From Alkalispirillum mobile (GTDB lineage Bacteria > Pseudomonadota > Gammaproteobacteria > Nitrococcales > Halorhodospiraceae): 64,000 nt of DNA. Below, in pieces: positions 1-8,423 of the stretch. Each line of letters begins with the position of its first letter. The stretch's first letter is position 1. The translations under genes and the position numbers were made by a program. The stretch covers positions 1,428,866 to 1,492,865 of the forward strand of contig NZ_RCDA01000001.1 in NCBI RefSeq assembly GCF_003664325.1. Reading direction: 5' to 3'. A model generated the notes under the pieces. It was not told where the DNA came from. It worked only from the letters and a program-made list of their open reading frames with translations, and made no database searches.

Positions 1-63
1 TCACCCCGTAGGGCCCGGCCTCAAAGGCCTCGGCAACCCCCTGTCGCCGTGTCAGGAGCGCGC

Positions 64-91
64 ATTCTACAGCTTCGCACCCCCTTGTCAA
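64..91 (-). promoter_or_regulatory. Downstream copy of tandem sigma-70 promoters firing leftward
   Basis: Read on the minus strand there is TTGACA, a 16-base spacer and TAGAAT, one base from the full consensus. It lies about 100 bases downstream of a second, perfect promoter. The only gene it can serve lies beyond the left edge, because the first coding gene here (from 281) runs rightward. Closely spaced tandem consensus promoters are typical of rRNA or tRNA operons; that target is inference. Confidence 0.7.
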
Positions 92-164
92 ACCCCTCGT
101 CACCGCCGCCGAAGCCTCCGCTTCGCCGCCGCCCGAAAGCGGCCTCGCCGTGACGAGAGGCGGC

Positions 165-192
165 ATTATAGACCCAATGAAAAATCTGTCAA
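165..192 (-). promoter_or_regulatory. Upstream copy of tandem sigma-70 promoters, perfect consensus
   Basis: On the minus strand TTGACA is followed by 16 bases and TATAAT, both hexamers perfect, with an AT-rich spacer and a GC-rich start region. Between this and the downstream promoter, an inverted repeat (about 94-108 against 146-160) could fold in the leader. Bases 1-280 otherwise hold no gene that I can see. Confidence 0.75.
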
Positions 193-280
193 ACAGTTTT
201 TCAAGGGGCCCACAAAAGGGCGGTTCGCGCGGTGATGAAGCCGACGGACGGGCTTGGCAGTACGCCGCCGGCGGCGCATC

Positions 281-1084
281 ATGCCTCTTATGATAACACT
301 GCCTGCAACGCTGGGCTCCGCGCCCGGATGGCTTTACCCCGGACAGGTCATGCACCGGCGTGCGGGACCACCGGCCTACCGCTTTGCCTACCGCTACTGG
401 GCCATTCTCGCGGACCTGGACCGGCTTCCGGAATTGCGGCGCCGCTCGGGCCTGGTCCAGCACAACCGAAAAGGGGTGGTGGCCCTGCACGATGCGGATC
501 ACGGCCCACGGGATGGCAGCCCCCTCCGGCCCTGGTTTGACCAAGTGCTCGCCGATGCCGACCTGGACCTGGCCGGCGGGCCGGCCTGGCTGCTCACCCA
601 GCCCCGGGTCTTCGGCGTCGGCTTCAACCCCTTATCGCTCTGGTTCGGCTGGCACCGGGACGGTCGCCTGCTGGCCGTACTGGCCGAGGTACGCAATACC
701 TTCGGCGACTGGCACGGCTACCTGCTACACGAGAACGGAACACCACTCGGGAAGACTATAAGAAGCCGGACGACCAAGTGCTTCCACGTCTCCCCCTTCT
801 TCCCGGTGGCCGGGCAGTATGACTTCCGCATCCGGCTGGACGAGCAACGCCTGGGTATCGGCATCCATTACAGCCTGCAGGACGCCCCCTTGCTCACGGC
901 GGTGCAGGCGGGCACGCGGCAGCCACTGACGCGGCGCCATCTGGTCAAGGCGATGGCCGGGCCGCTACCCGGCAGCGCCGGCACCCTGGCGGCCATCCAC
1001 TGGCAGGCGCTGAAGATCTGGCTGCGGGGCGGGCGCTACCATGCGCGCCCGCAACCGCCGGCGCAGACCATCACCGACGACTGA
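281..1084 (+). CDS. DUF1365 family protein
   Basis: Matches the DUF1365 family along its length: the GQVMHRR block near the N terminus, LTQPRVFGVGFNPL, AEVRNTFGDWHGY, FHVSPFFP and a C-terminal IHWQALKIWLRGG block. About 267 residues, normal for the family. The biochemical role is not settled; family members often sit beside cyclopropane fatty acid synthase and amine oxidase-like genes and are thought to act in lipid modification. Here cfa lies 7 kb away at 8424. The start is uncertain: ATG 281, ATG 290 and an upstream TTG at 254 are all in frame, and none has a strong ribosome binding site. Confidence 0.8.
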   Translation: MPLMITLPATLGSAPGWLYPGQVMHRRAGPPAYRFAYRYWAILADLDRLPELRRRSGLVQHNRKGVVALHDADHGPRDGSPLRPWFDQVLADADLDLAGGPAWLLTQPRVFGVGFNPLSLWFGWHRDGRLLAVLAEVRNTFGDWHGYLLHENGTPLGKTIRSRTTKCFHVSPFFPVAGQYDFRIRLDEQRLGIGIHYSLQDAPLLTAVQAGTRQPLTRRHLVKAMAGPLPGSAGTLAAIHWQALKIWLRGGRYHARPQPPAQTITDD

Positions 1085-1102
1085 GCCGGGGGCCGCCGCC
1101 CC

Positions 1103-3571
1103 TCAGACCTCCAGCGGCCCGCCGAGCCGTGCCCGGCGCAGGCGCAGGCTGTTGCTGACCACCAGGATGCTGGACAGGCTCATGGCCGCGGCCGCCATCA
1201 TGGGCGACAGCAGCAGGCCGAACGCCGGGTAGAGCAGCCCGGCCGCCACCGGCATCAGGGTGATGTTATAGAAGAAGGCCCAGAACAGGTTTTGGCGGAT
1301 GGTGCGGAAGGTCCGGCGCGCCAGCCGGATGCCGGCGGCCACCCCGCGCAGGTCCCCGGACATCAGCACCACCTCGCCGGCCTCGATGGCGATATCGGTG
1401 CCGGTACCGATGGCCATACCCACGTCCGCCTGGGCCAAGGCCGGGGCATCGTTGATGCCATCGCCGACGAACACCACGCTGTGGGCGTCGCCCTGCAAGG
1501 CGGCCACCTCACGCGCCTTGTCCTCCGGCATCACCTCGGCGATCACCTGCTCGATGCCCACCTCCCGGGCCACGGCCTGAGCCGTGCGCTGGTTATCGCC
1601 GGTGATCATGATCACCTGCATGCCGAGCGCCTGCAGCGCATGGACCGCCTCGGGACTACCGGACTTGATCGGATCGGCCACCGCCAGCAGCGCCGCCAGG
1701 CGGCCGTCCACCGCCACGTATAACGGCGTGCGCCCTCGGCCTGCCAGGCTTCGGGCCCGTTCCGCGAACGGGGAGAGATCCAGCCCGAGGCGGGTCATGT
1801 AGCGGTCCGCACCCACCTGGAGACGGTGACCGCCGACCTGCCCCTCCACGCCAAGCCCGGCGTGGGCGGCGAAATCGCTCACCGGCAGCTCTCCAGTGCT
1901 GTCCAGCCCTCGGACGATGGCCTCCGCCACCGGGTGCTCGCTGCGGGACTCCAGGGCAGCGACCAGAGGGGCCAGCTCGGCCTTGTCCCATTGCGGACGC
2001 AACTCGAACTCGGTGAGTTCTGGCCGACCCTCGGTCAGGGTGCCGGTCTTGTCCACCACCACCGTGTCGACCCGGGAGATGGCCTGGAAAGCGGCACCGC
2101 GACGGAACAGGATGCCCTGCCGGGCGCCCCGCCCCGCACCCACCATGATCGCCATCGGCGTGGCCAGCCCCATGGCACAGGGGCAGGCGATGAGCAGCAC
2201 ACTCGCCGCGGTGACCAACGCATAGTGCGGCCCGGGCCCGAGCAGCGCCCACGAGAGGGCGGCGGTCAATGCGATGGCGATGGCTGCCCAGACGACAACC
2301 CCGGCGATCCGGTCCACCAGGGCCTGAATAGGGGGTTTGGAGGCCTGGGCCTCCTCAACCAGGTGCACGATACGGCCCAGCACGCTGTCCTCGCCAATGC
2401 CGGTGGCGCGGAAGCTGAAGCTGCCTGAGCCATTGACCGTGCCGCCCACCACCTGCTCGCCCACGGTCTTCTCCACCGGGACGGGCTCCCCGGTGACCAT
2501 GGACTCGTCCACGTAGCTGCCGCCGTCAGTCACCTCGCCGTCCACCGGTACCCGCTCGCCCGGACGCACCACGATCACGTCGCCGGGCTGCAGCGCATCC
2601 ACCGGCACGCTGACCAAGTCATCGCCCCGCTGGACCCGCGCCTCGCGCACCTGCAGCGCCAGCAACTGGCGGATTGCATCGGAGGCCCGCCCCCGTACAC
2701 GCAGCTCGAAATACCGCCCGACGAGGATGAGGGTGACGATCACCCCGACCGCCTCGAAGTAGACCCCGCGGGCCGCCTCCGGGAACAGGCCGGGGGCCAG
2801 CAGGACCAGCATGGAATAGAGCCATGCCGATGTTGCCCCCAGCATGACCAGACTGTTCATATCGGGATTGAGCCGGCGGAGGGCAGGCCAGCCATGCTTG
2901 TAGAACCTCGAACCGGCCCAGAACAGCACGGGCGTGACCAGGACAGCCTCAACCCAGAGCCACGCCTCCGGTGCCAACACCCGATGCATGACCTCGGCCA
3001 TGGGGGCCACCATCATGGGCCCCATGGCGATCAACACGAGGGGAACGGTCAGCGCCACGGCCACCTGCTTGGCCCTGCGGAGCTGCTTCAGCTCGCGGTC
3101 GGCGGGCCCCTCCGTCTCACCCGAACCGCCGTCGCTCAGCAGCCGTCCCTCGAAACCGGCCTTCGACACCGCATCCACCAGGCCTTGCGGGTCGGCAACG
3201 CCGGGCAGCACCTCCACCCGGGCCCGTCCGGTGGCCAGGTTGACCGTCGCGGAGAACACCCCGGGGCGACGCCCCAGCACTTTCTCCACCCGGCTGACGC
3301 AGGAGGCGCAGGTCATGCCGTCCACCGCCAGATCGAGCTGCTGCGTCTGCGGCTGGAAACCGGCCTTGTTTACCGCGTCCAACAGGGGCTGGAGCGCCAT
3401 GTCGCGCTCGGCCTCAACGCGCGCCTTCTCCGTCGCCAGGTTCACGCTCACCGAGCGCACGCCGGGCACACGGCCAAGTACACGCTCCACTCGCGCGACG
3501 CAGGAGGCGCAGGTCATGCCCTGCACCCCCAGATCGAAGCTCTGCTCGGTGGATTGGCTTTTGTCACTCAT
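1103..3571 (-). CDS. copA: Cu(+)-exporting P1B-type ATPase CopA
   Basis: Inner-membrane pump that exports monovalent copper using ATP. Two N-terminal heavy-metal-binding domains each carry GMTCASC (first pair C21 and C24, second near residue 90). They are followed by the actuator TGE motif, the transmembrane metal site CPC, the phosphorylation site DKTGT, the SEHP nucleotide-site motif and GDGINDAP. At 822 residues it is a full-length two-domain CopA. I chose ATG 3571 rather than the upstream in-frame start at 3598 because GGAGG sits just before 3571. It is the last gene of a copZ-repressor-copA operon; the repressor gene ends 24 bases upstream of this start. Confidence 0.95.
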   Translation of the reverse strand: MSDKSQSTEQSFDLGVQGMTCASCVARVERVLGRVPGVRSVSVNLATEKARVEAERDMALQPLLDAVNKAGFQPQTQQLDLAVDGMTCASCVSRVEKVLGRRPGVFSATVNLATGRARVEVLPGVADPQGLVDAVSKAGFEGRLLSDGGSGETEGPADRELKQLRRAKQVAVALTVPLVLIAMGPMMVAPMAEVMHRVLAPEAWLWVEAVLVTPVLFWAGSRFYKHGWPALRRLNPDMNSLVMLGATSAWLYSMLVLLAPGLFPEAARGVYFEAVGVIVTLILVGRYFELRVRGRASDAIRQLLALQVREARVQRGDDLVSVPVDALQPGDVIVVRPGERVPVDGEVTDGGSYVDESMVTGEPVPVEKTVGEQVVGGTVNGSGSFSFRATGIGEDSVLGRIVHLVEEAQASKPPIQALVDRIAGVVVWAAIAIALTAALSWALLGPGPHYALVTAASVLLIACPCAMGLATPMAIMVGAGRGARQGILFRRGAAFQAISRVDTVVVDKTGTLTEGRPELTEFELRPQWDKAELAPLVAALESRSEHPVAEAIVRGLDSTGELPVSDFAAHAGLGVEGQVGGHRLQVGADRYMTRLGLDLSPFAERARSLAGRGRTPLYVAVDGRLAALLAVADPIKSGSPEAVHALQALGMQVIMITGDNQRTAQAVAREVGIEQVIAEVMPEDKAREVAALQGDAHSVVFVGDGINDAPALAQADVGMAIGTGTDIAIEAGEVVLMSGDLRGVAAGIRLARRTFRTIRQNLFWAFFYNITLMPVAAGLLYPAFGLLLSPMMAAAAMSLSSILVVSNSLRLRRARLGGPLEV

Positions 3572-3594
3572 GGGGCCTCCCGGTGGGGCAGCGG

Positions 3595-3885
3595 TCAACG
3601 GTACTTCAGGACTTCCATCAGTTCCTCGACCATCTCCTCCACGTCGCCCCGCTCATTGGCGGTGGTCACGTGGTCGCGCAGGTGGGCACGGAGTACCAGA
3701 CCACCGACGCGGTCCAGCGCCCCCTGCACCGCCTTGACCTGCTTGAGCACATCCACGCAATAGGTGTCTTCCTGGTCGAGCATGCGCAGGATGCCGTCCA
3801 CGTGCCCCCGGACCGAGCGCAGACGCTGGCGGGCATCGTCCCGGGCGCTGTCATCCAGGCGCAGGCGGTGGCAGCAACCGGCCAT
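3595..3885 (-). CDS. CsoR/RcnR-family metal-sensing repressor
   Basis: All-helical DUF156 repressor of 96 residues. The family senses Cu(I), Ni/Co, formaldehyde or persulfide and releases DNA when bound. The core metal positions here are C43, H68 and H72, where classic CsoR has Cys-His-Cys; a Cys-Cys-His cluster sits at residues 4-6. The fingerprint is therefore nearer to RcnR (His-Cys-His-His) than to CsoR, although the neighbours are copper genes. The ATG overlaps the copZ stop codon (TGATG), so translation is coupled. It probably regulates its own operon through the G-tract palindrome at 4107-4130; that is inference. Confidence 0.88.
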   Translation of the reverse strand: MAGCCHRLRLDDSARDDARQRLRSVRGHVDGILRMLDQEDTYCVDVLKQVKAVQGALDRVGGLVLRAHLRDHVTTANERGDVEEMVEELMEVLKYR

Positions 3886-4085
3886 CAGGCCTCCACGCGG
3901 GCATCGAAGCCCTGCTCATCCAACGCCGCAACCAGGGCGGCCGGGTCGGGCTCGCCGCTGACCTGCGCCTGCCCGTCATCGGCCGACACCCGCACCACCT
4001 CGGTCACCCCGGGTACCGCCTGCAGCGCGTCGCGCACGGCCTTCTCGCAATGCCCACAGCTCATGCCCTCGATTTTCAGCTTCAT
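3885..4085 (-). CDS. copZ: CopZ-like copper chaperone (HMA domain)
   Basis: A single heavy-metal-associated domain of 66 residues with the metal motif GMSCGHC near residue 11. It is predicted to bind Cu(I) in the cytoplasm and hand it to CopA. ATG 4085 is preceded by GGAGG at a good distance; a TTG one codon upstream is less likely. First gene of the copper operon. Confidence 0.9.
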   Translation of the reverse strand: MKLKIEGMSCGHCEKAVRDALQAVPGVTEVVRVSADDGQAQVSGEPDPAALVAALDEQGFDARVEA

Positions 4086-4106
4086 CAATAACCTCCTGCT
4101 TCTCTC

Positions 4107-4130
4107 ACCCCAGGTGGGGGGGGCTGGGGA
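4107..4130 (-). promoter_or_regulatory. Candidate operator of the CsoR/RcnR-family repressor
   Basis: Arms ACCCCAG and CTGGGGA flank a run of eight G (4116-4123), 22 bases upstream of the copZ start. CsoR/RcnR-family operators are known to be G- or C-tract sequences flanked by short inverted repeats. The site would lie at the start of the operon message. Position and shape are seen; the binding protein is inferred. Confidence 0.5.
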
Positions 4131-4183
4131 TAAAAGTCTGACCCGACGGCGCCCCCGGGGTCAACCACGGCACGGTGGAGCAG

Positions 4184-5050
4184 TCAGTGCCTGCCGGACC
4201 GCCGTTCCAGCCGATCCACCTTGGCGCTCAACTCCCGCATCAGTTGCAGCATCTCCAGGCGCTCGTCGTGGGCACGCTGCTCCTGTTCCACCCGCTTGGC
4301 GTCCTCTGCCTCCCAGTGCGCGGACTGCATACTCTCGATGATGATACCGATGAACAGGTTGAGCACCGTGAACGAGGAGATGAGGATGAACGCCACAAAG
4401 TAGACCCAGGCCCACGGGTAGGCCTCAATCACGGGTCGGGCGATGCCCATGGACCAGCTTTCCAGGGTCATGATCTGGAACAGGGTGTACATGCTACTCC
4501 CCAGGGTACCGAACCACTCGGGGAAGGTCTGGGCGAACAGCTTCACCCCCATCACCGCGAACACGTAGAAGATCACCAGCAACAGCAGGGCGATCCAGGC
4601 GATGCCGGGAATGGCCTTGAGCAACGCTTCAACGATCCGGCGCAGCCGCGGGACCATCGAGAAGAGGCGTAGCACCTTGAGGATGCGCAGGGCCCGCAGC
4701 ACCGAGAAGGCACCGGAGTCCGGCACCAGCGAGACGGCCACCACGGCGAAGTCGAAAAGGTTCCAACCGCTTCGGACAAAACGGGTGCCGTCAGCGATCA
4801 TCCGTAGCAGGATTTCCACCACGAAGGCGGCGACGATGATGGTATTGACCCAGCCCAGCCAGGGTTGCAACGCCTCGGTCAAGGCGGGCGAGGTCATCAG
4901 CCCCAACGTGACCGCGTTCAGCAGGATGAGCCCGACGATGAAATACTGAATCGCCGGCAGGTCGATGAACCAGGCCAGGCGCCCCCGCAGGCTCTCGTCC
5001 TCCGGGTGCTGCACCAGGTGACCGATCATGTCCTTCTGGTGCTCACTCAT
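4184..5050 (-). CDS. Bacterial voltage-gated sodium channel (BacNav, NaVAe1-like)
   Basis: Single six-helix channel subunit of 288 residues that should assemble as a tetramer in the inner membrane. S1-S4 form the voltage sensor, with S4 carrying spaced Arg and Lys (VLRALRILKVLRLF). S5 and S6 flank a pore loop with the selectivity filter TLESWSMG, the sodium-selective BacNav signature. After S6 come a polar neck and a heptad-rich coiled coil, the known BacNav C-terminal tetramerisation bundle. In alkaliphiles such channels support Na+ re-entry for pH homeostasis, motility and chemotaxis. Length and sequence fit NaVAe1 of Alkalilimnicola ehrlichii as I recall it. The start lies only 3 bases after the stop of the gene upstream. 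Confidence 0.95.
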   Translation of the reverse strand: MSEHQKDMIGHLVQHPEDESLRGRLAWFIDLPAIQYFIVGLILLNAVTLGLMTSPALTEALQPWLGWVNTIIVAAFVVEILLRMIADGTRFVRSGWNLFDFAVVAVSLVPDSGAFSVLRALRILKVLRLFSMVPRLRRIVEALLKAIPGIAWIALLLLVIFYVFAVMGVKLFAQTFPEWFGTLGSSMYTLFQIMTLESWSMGIARPVIEAYPWAWVYFVAFILISSFTVLNLFIGIIIESMQSAHWEAEDAKRVEQEQRAHDERLEMLQLMRELSAKVDRLERRSGRH

Positions 5051-5053
5051 GGC

Positions 5054-5890
5054 CTAGTCCCTCACCACCCGCACCTGTGCGTCCAGCCGGGCCGGAATCG
5101 CCTCCGGCGTGACCATGGCCATTGCCACGAGATCGAGGAGCGGCACGGGCTCGGTCGGGCGCGCCCGCAGCTCAAGCCCTACCGGGTCGCGCAGGAAAAC
5201 CGTCACGGCCTCGGCCGTCTCCATGAAAAAGGGCTCACCGAAACGGCCCGCCCAACCCTGCACCATGGGAATCAGTGCCTCCGCCTGGCTCTCATCCGCC
5301 AGCGCGCGGAAGAACCCCTGGTCGCGATAACGCAGGTTGAGGCCGGCCACCTCGAACTCCGGGAGCTCCAGCGCATGGGTCCGCAGGGTCTCGCCCAGGT
5401 CGAAGCGGGTCAGGTGGAGGCGCCCTACCGCCCAGCCTCGCCCCGGGATATTCAGGCGGAACTCGTCCACTTGCAGGGCCTGTGCCTCCGGGTCATAGCG
5501 GTACGCGAACACCCACTCCGCCGAGTCATCGGACCAGTCCGCGGCCGGCACCGGCCAGCCATCGGCCGGGTCGGCGTGCAGCCCGACCGCACGCACCCTG
5601 AGGTGGTGGGGCGGGCTGTGCTCCCGGTCCACGTCCACCACGATCAGCTCATCCACGCGCAGGGGTTGCTCACCCTCGTGCGCCACCGTCAGGTCAAAGA
5701 CATGCAGACGCTGATTCCACAAGTTAACGGCTACCCGATCGTAATCCGCGCTCCACTCTGCCGGCAGCCCCTCCAGCGCCTCTTCCAGGGCCAAGCGCCC
5801 CTCACGGTCCGCCCAGGCCTGCAGGCCGAGCACGGCCACGGCACCGACCACCGCCAGTGCCACCAACCCATGCCAGTAACGCAGCTTCAT
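5054..5890 (-). CDS. Membrane-anchored protein of unknown function, coupled to the sodium channel
   Basis: I do not recognise this family. The 278-residue product starts with a short basic stretch and one hydrophobic helix (about residues 7-25). The rest is a soluble, probably periplasmic domain rich in alternating hydrophobic/polar strands and acidic residues, with no cysteine and no known catalytic motif. ATG 5890 is preferred to an upstream start at 5938 because the hydrophobic anchor then falls at the N terminus and a G-rich site precedes it. The stop is 3 bases from the channel ATG, so the two are surely co-transcribed and this protein is translated first. Confidence 0.75.
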   Translation of the reverse strand: MKLRYWHGLVALAVVGAVAVLGLQAWADREGRLALEEALEGLPAEWSADYDRVAVNLWNQRLHVFDLTVAHEGEQPLRVDELIVVDVDREHSPPHHLRVRAVGLHADPADGWPVPAADWSDDSAEWVFAYRYDPEAQALQVDEFRLNIPGRGWAVGRLHLTRFDLGETLRTHALELPEFEVAGLNLRYRDQGFFRALADESQAEALIPMVQGWAGRFGEPFFMETAEAVTVFLRDPVGLELRARPTEPVPLLDLVAMAMVTPEAIPARLDAQVRVVRD

Positions 5891-5954
5891 AGTGGGCCTA
5901 CCCCAATCATCACGATTCAGAGGGCGAAACCATACCACGAGGCCGATTCCGCCT

Positions 5955-5982
5955 CTTGAAAAATCCGGCGCGCGCCCTATCT
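5955..5982 (+). promoter_or_regulatory. Candidate sigma-32 heat-shock promoter
   Basis: CTTGAAA (5955-5961), a 13-base spacer and CCCTATCT (5975-5982). The sigma-32 consensus is CTTGAAA, 11-16 bases, CCCCATNT, so only one specified position differs. It sits about 57 bases upstream of the Hsp20 start, the kind of gene it would be expected to drive. Confidence 0.7.
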
Positions 5983-6038
5983 AACAGAGTGAGGACATCA
6001 AACAACCGGTCAGCAATCATTCATGGGAGGTGATTGTC

Positions 6039-6491
6039 ATGGCGATCGTACGGTACGACCCGTGGAACACCCTGCGTCAGATCCAAGGCGATCTGGACCG
6101 CATGTTCGGCCAGCGCGGCCCGCTGGCGGCCGATGAGGCCGAGAGCGCAGAGACCGCCGGGCAGTGGCTGCCGGCCGTAGACATCTCGGAGGACGAGAAG
6201 GCCTACCACATCCATGCGGATCTGCCGGGGGTGGCACCGGAGGACATCGAGATCAGCATGGATCAGGGCGTGCTCGCCATTAAGGGCTCGCGCGAGTCGG
6301 AGAGCACCGAGAGCGAGCAGGGCTGGAAGCGCGTGGAACGGGCCCGCGGCACCTTCTACCGCCGGTTCTCGCTCCCGGAGTCGGTGGATGCTGAAAACAT
6401 CGAGGCGCGCTCCCGCAACGGCGTACTGGAGGTGACGGTCCCCAAGAAGGTCGCACCGCCTGCTCAGCGTATCGAGGTGAAAGCGGAATAA
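6039..6491 (+). CDS. Small heat shock protein, Hsp20/alpha-crystallin family
   Basis: 150-residue ATP-independent holdase that binds unfolding proteins. An N-terminal arm (DPWNTLRQIQGDLDRMF) leads into the alpha-crystallin domain with AYHIHADLPGVAPEDIEIS, the GTFYRRFSLP block and the NGVLEVTVPKK block. ATG 6039 has a strong GGGAGGTG site; the GTG at 6030 lies inside that site and is unlikely. A sigma-32-like promoter lies just upstream. It converges with the fnr-like gene, with a GC-rich hairpin between the two stops. Confidence 0.93.
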   Translation: MAIVRYDPWNTLRQIQGDLDRMFGQRGPLAADEAESAETAGQWLPAVDISEDEKAYHIHADLPGVAPEDIEISMDQGVLAIKGSRESESTESEQGWKRVERARGTFYRRFSLPESVDAENIEARSRNGVLEVTVPKKVAPPAQRIEVKAE

Positions 6492-6494
6492 CGC

Positions 6495-6527
6495 GGGCCG
6501 GGGCCGCGGGCACGCCCCCGCCGGCCC
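6495..6527. terminator. GC-rich hairpin between convergent genes
   Basis: GGGCCGGGG pairs with CCCCCGCCGGCCC with a one-base bulge, placed between the stops of the Hsp20 and fnr-like genes. There is no clear T run on either strand, so intrinsic termination is only a possibility. Confidence 0.35.
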
Positions 6528-6560
6528 CACTCCTTCCCGAAACGCCGGGACTGCCCGGGG

Positions 6561-7349
6561 TCAATCCGCCGATGAAGGCCCGGACAGGGTGGGCCGGCCG
6601 CAGGGGCGCTCCTGGCAGTGCCCGGCCAGCCGCTCCAGGCTTGCCGGCTCCTTGAGGGTGATTTCCTTGCCCCGGCTGTGCAGCCACCCCTGCTCCTGGA
6701 AACGCCGGAACAGCCGGCTCATGGTTTCCGGCGCCAGCCCAAGGTAGTTACTGAGGTCACTGCGCGACATGGGCAGACGGAAGCGCGTCGCCGACAGCCC
6801 CCGGCGGGCGAACCGCTCGGAGAAATTCAGCAACAGGATGGCCAGGCGCTCCTCGGCGTTCCGCCGGGCCAGGGCGTGGAGCATCTCGTGGTCCTGGAAG
6901 ATCTCCTTGCTCATCAGACGAAGGAGCTGGCGCTGGAGGTCGGGAATGGCCCGGGCCAGTTCCTCCAGCTCCGGGAAGGGGATCTCGCAGATGCTGGAGG
7001 TCTCCAGCGCCCGCGCCTCGCAGGGATGCTCACCCAGGCTGACCGCATCCAGCCCGATCATCTCCCCCGGCATGTGAAAACCGGTGACCTGCTCCTCGCC
7101 ATCGCGGGAGATGGTATAAGTCTTCAGTGCACCGGCCCGCACGGCATACACCGCACGGAAGCCATCCCCCTCCCGGAAGAGCACATCGCCCCGACGCAAC
7201 GGGCGCTGACGCTGCAGGATCTCGTCCAGACGCCGAACGTGCTCGTCATCCAACCCCTTGGGAAGACAGAGGCTGAACAGGGAGCAATCGCTACAGGCGC
7301 CCTTGGAGCCTGCCAATTGCACTACCCTTTCTCCCTGCCAGTGCGCCAT
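6561..7349 (-). CDS. fnr: Fnr/Anr-type oxygen-sensing transcription regulator (CRP family)
   Basis: 262 residues. The N-terminal cysteines C19, C22 and C28 (C-x2-C-x5-C) plus C110 are the four ligands of the oxygen-labile 4Fe-4S cluster of Fnr. A cyclic-nucleotide-binding-type beta-roll (GEMIGLDAV) and a dimer helix follow. The C-terminal helix-turn-helix has E208, S211 and R212 in the recognition helix, the E-xx-SR set that reads TTGAT half-sites. It should activate anaerobic genes under low oxygen. ATG 7349 gives the normal Fnr length; a much longer open frame upstream to 7796 is unrelated sequence over the next gene. Confidence 0.93.
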   Translation of the reverse strand: MAHWQGERVVQLAGSKGACSDCSLFSLCLPKGLDDEHVRRLDEILQRQRPLRRGDVLFREGDGFRAVYAVRAGALKTYTISRDGEEQVTGFHMPGEMIGLDAVSLGEHPCEARALETSSICEIPFPELEELARAIPDLQRQLLRLMSKEIFQDHEMLHALARRNAEERLAILLLNFSERFARRGLSATRFRLPMSRSDLSNYLGLAPETMSRLFRRFQEQGWLHSRGKEITLKEPASLERLAGHCQERPCGRPTLSGPSSAD

Positions 7350-7464
7350 ACGGATACCCCGCCGGAGGGCGGCCTTGCGGCCGGCATGAAAACCAGGCAA
7401 CAGAATACCGCCAATGCCGCTGCCCGTACAAAGCGAACCGTCGCCGGTGTGAGGGGCGGCGCCC

Positions 7465-8328
7465 TCAATAGAGGCTCTGGAACAACCGGCTGCGGTACTG
7501 CCGGACCAACGGGTCCTCGGCACCCAGCAGATCAAACACCCGCAGCAGGGTATCCCGCCCGCGATCATCGCCCCACTGGCGGTCGTGGCGCACAATCCAG
7601 AGCAAGTGCTCCAGGGCCGGCTCATTCTCCCCGGCCAGCACCTGGTAAAGGGCGAGCCCGTGGCGCGCTTCGGTATCGGCCGGGTCCTGCTCCAGCCGTG
7701 CGGCCAGGGCATCGCGGCCAGGCAGGTCCGCCAGCTGCTCGGAAAAAGCCCGGTGCGCCTTGATCCCCTTGCACCGCGGGTCGTGACGGGCATCATCCGG
7801 CAGCTCGGCGACTATGGCCTCGGCCTTCTCCGGCTCGCCGGTCTGCATCAGCGCATGGGCCAGATCAAGGGCCACCTCCTGATCGTCCGGCCGGTCCGAG
7901 CGGGCCTGCTCCAGGAGCGGGATCGCGCCCTGCAGGTCTCCGGCGGCCACAAGCTCCCGCGCCTGCTCCAGCGGATCGGCTTGCGGGGCCTGCACATGCT
8001 GATCCAGGAAACGGCGCAGCTCACCCTCCGGGAGCGCACCGGTGAACTGGTCCAGCACCTGCCCCTGGGAGACCAGGATGACGGTGGGCAGGCTGCGCAC
8101 ACCCACCTGGGCAGCAATCGCCTGCTGCTCGTCGCAATTGACTCGTGCCAGGCGGAAGGCGCCGCGGTATTCCTCGGCCAGCTTCTCCAGCAGGGGCATG
8201 AGGGTCTTGCAGGGCTGGCACCACTCGGCCCAGAAATCCACCAGGACCGGTTGCTGCATGGAGCCTTCCAGCACCTCTGACTGGAAGTTGTCCATGGTGA
8301 TATCGATAATATGTGGTGAGGTAGTCAC
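7465..8328 (-). CDS. cnoX: CnoX/YbbN-type thioredoxin-TPR chaperone
   Basis: A thioredoxin domain with WCQPCK near residue 37, followed by a tetratricopeptide region typical of YbbN/CnoX, 287 residues in all. CnoX protects substrates against oxidation and passes them to GroEL. The E. coli protein has lost the CxxC; here the redox pair is intact, so it may also act as a reductase. I chose GTG 8328 because GGGAGTG precedes it at the right spacing; ATG 8340 and 8355 lack a site. The gene starts divergently from cfa. Confidence 0.87.
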   Translation of the reverse strand: MTTSPHIIDITMDNFQSEVLEGSMQQPVLVDFWAEWCQPCKTLMPLLEKLAEEYRGAFRLARVNCDEQQAIAAQVGVRSLPTVILVSQGQVLDQFTGALPEGELRRFLDQHVQAPQADPLEQARELVAAGDLQGAIPLLEQARSDRPDDQEVALDLAHALMQTGEPEKAEAIVAELPDDARHDPRCKGIKAHRAFSEQLADLPGRDALAARLEQDPADTEARHGLALYQVLAGENEPALEHLLWIVRHDRQWGDDRGRDTLLRVFDLLGAEDPLVRQYRSRLFQSLY

Positions 8329-8423
8329 AGGCACTCCCATACTGTGCGTCGGCATGGTCGACGAAATGAATCTATCCTGAGAGCAAACACCCTGGTTGAC
8401 GGACGGTCAAAAGGGGCGTCGTC

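Noticed and set aside
232-540. A 102-codon frame at the start of the window
   Set aside because: Overlaps the DUF1365 gene in another frame and has no ribosome binding site or family resemblance.
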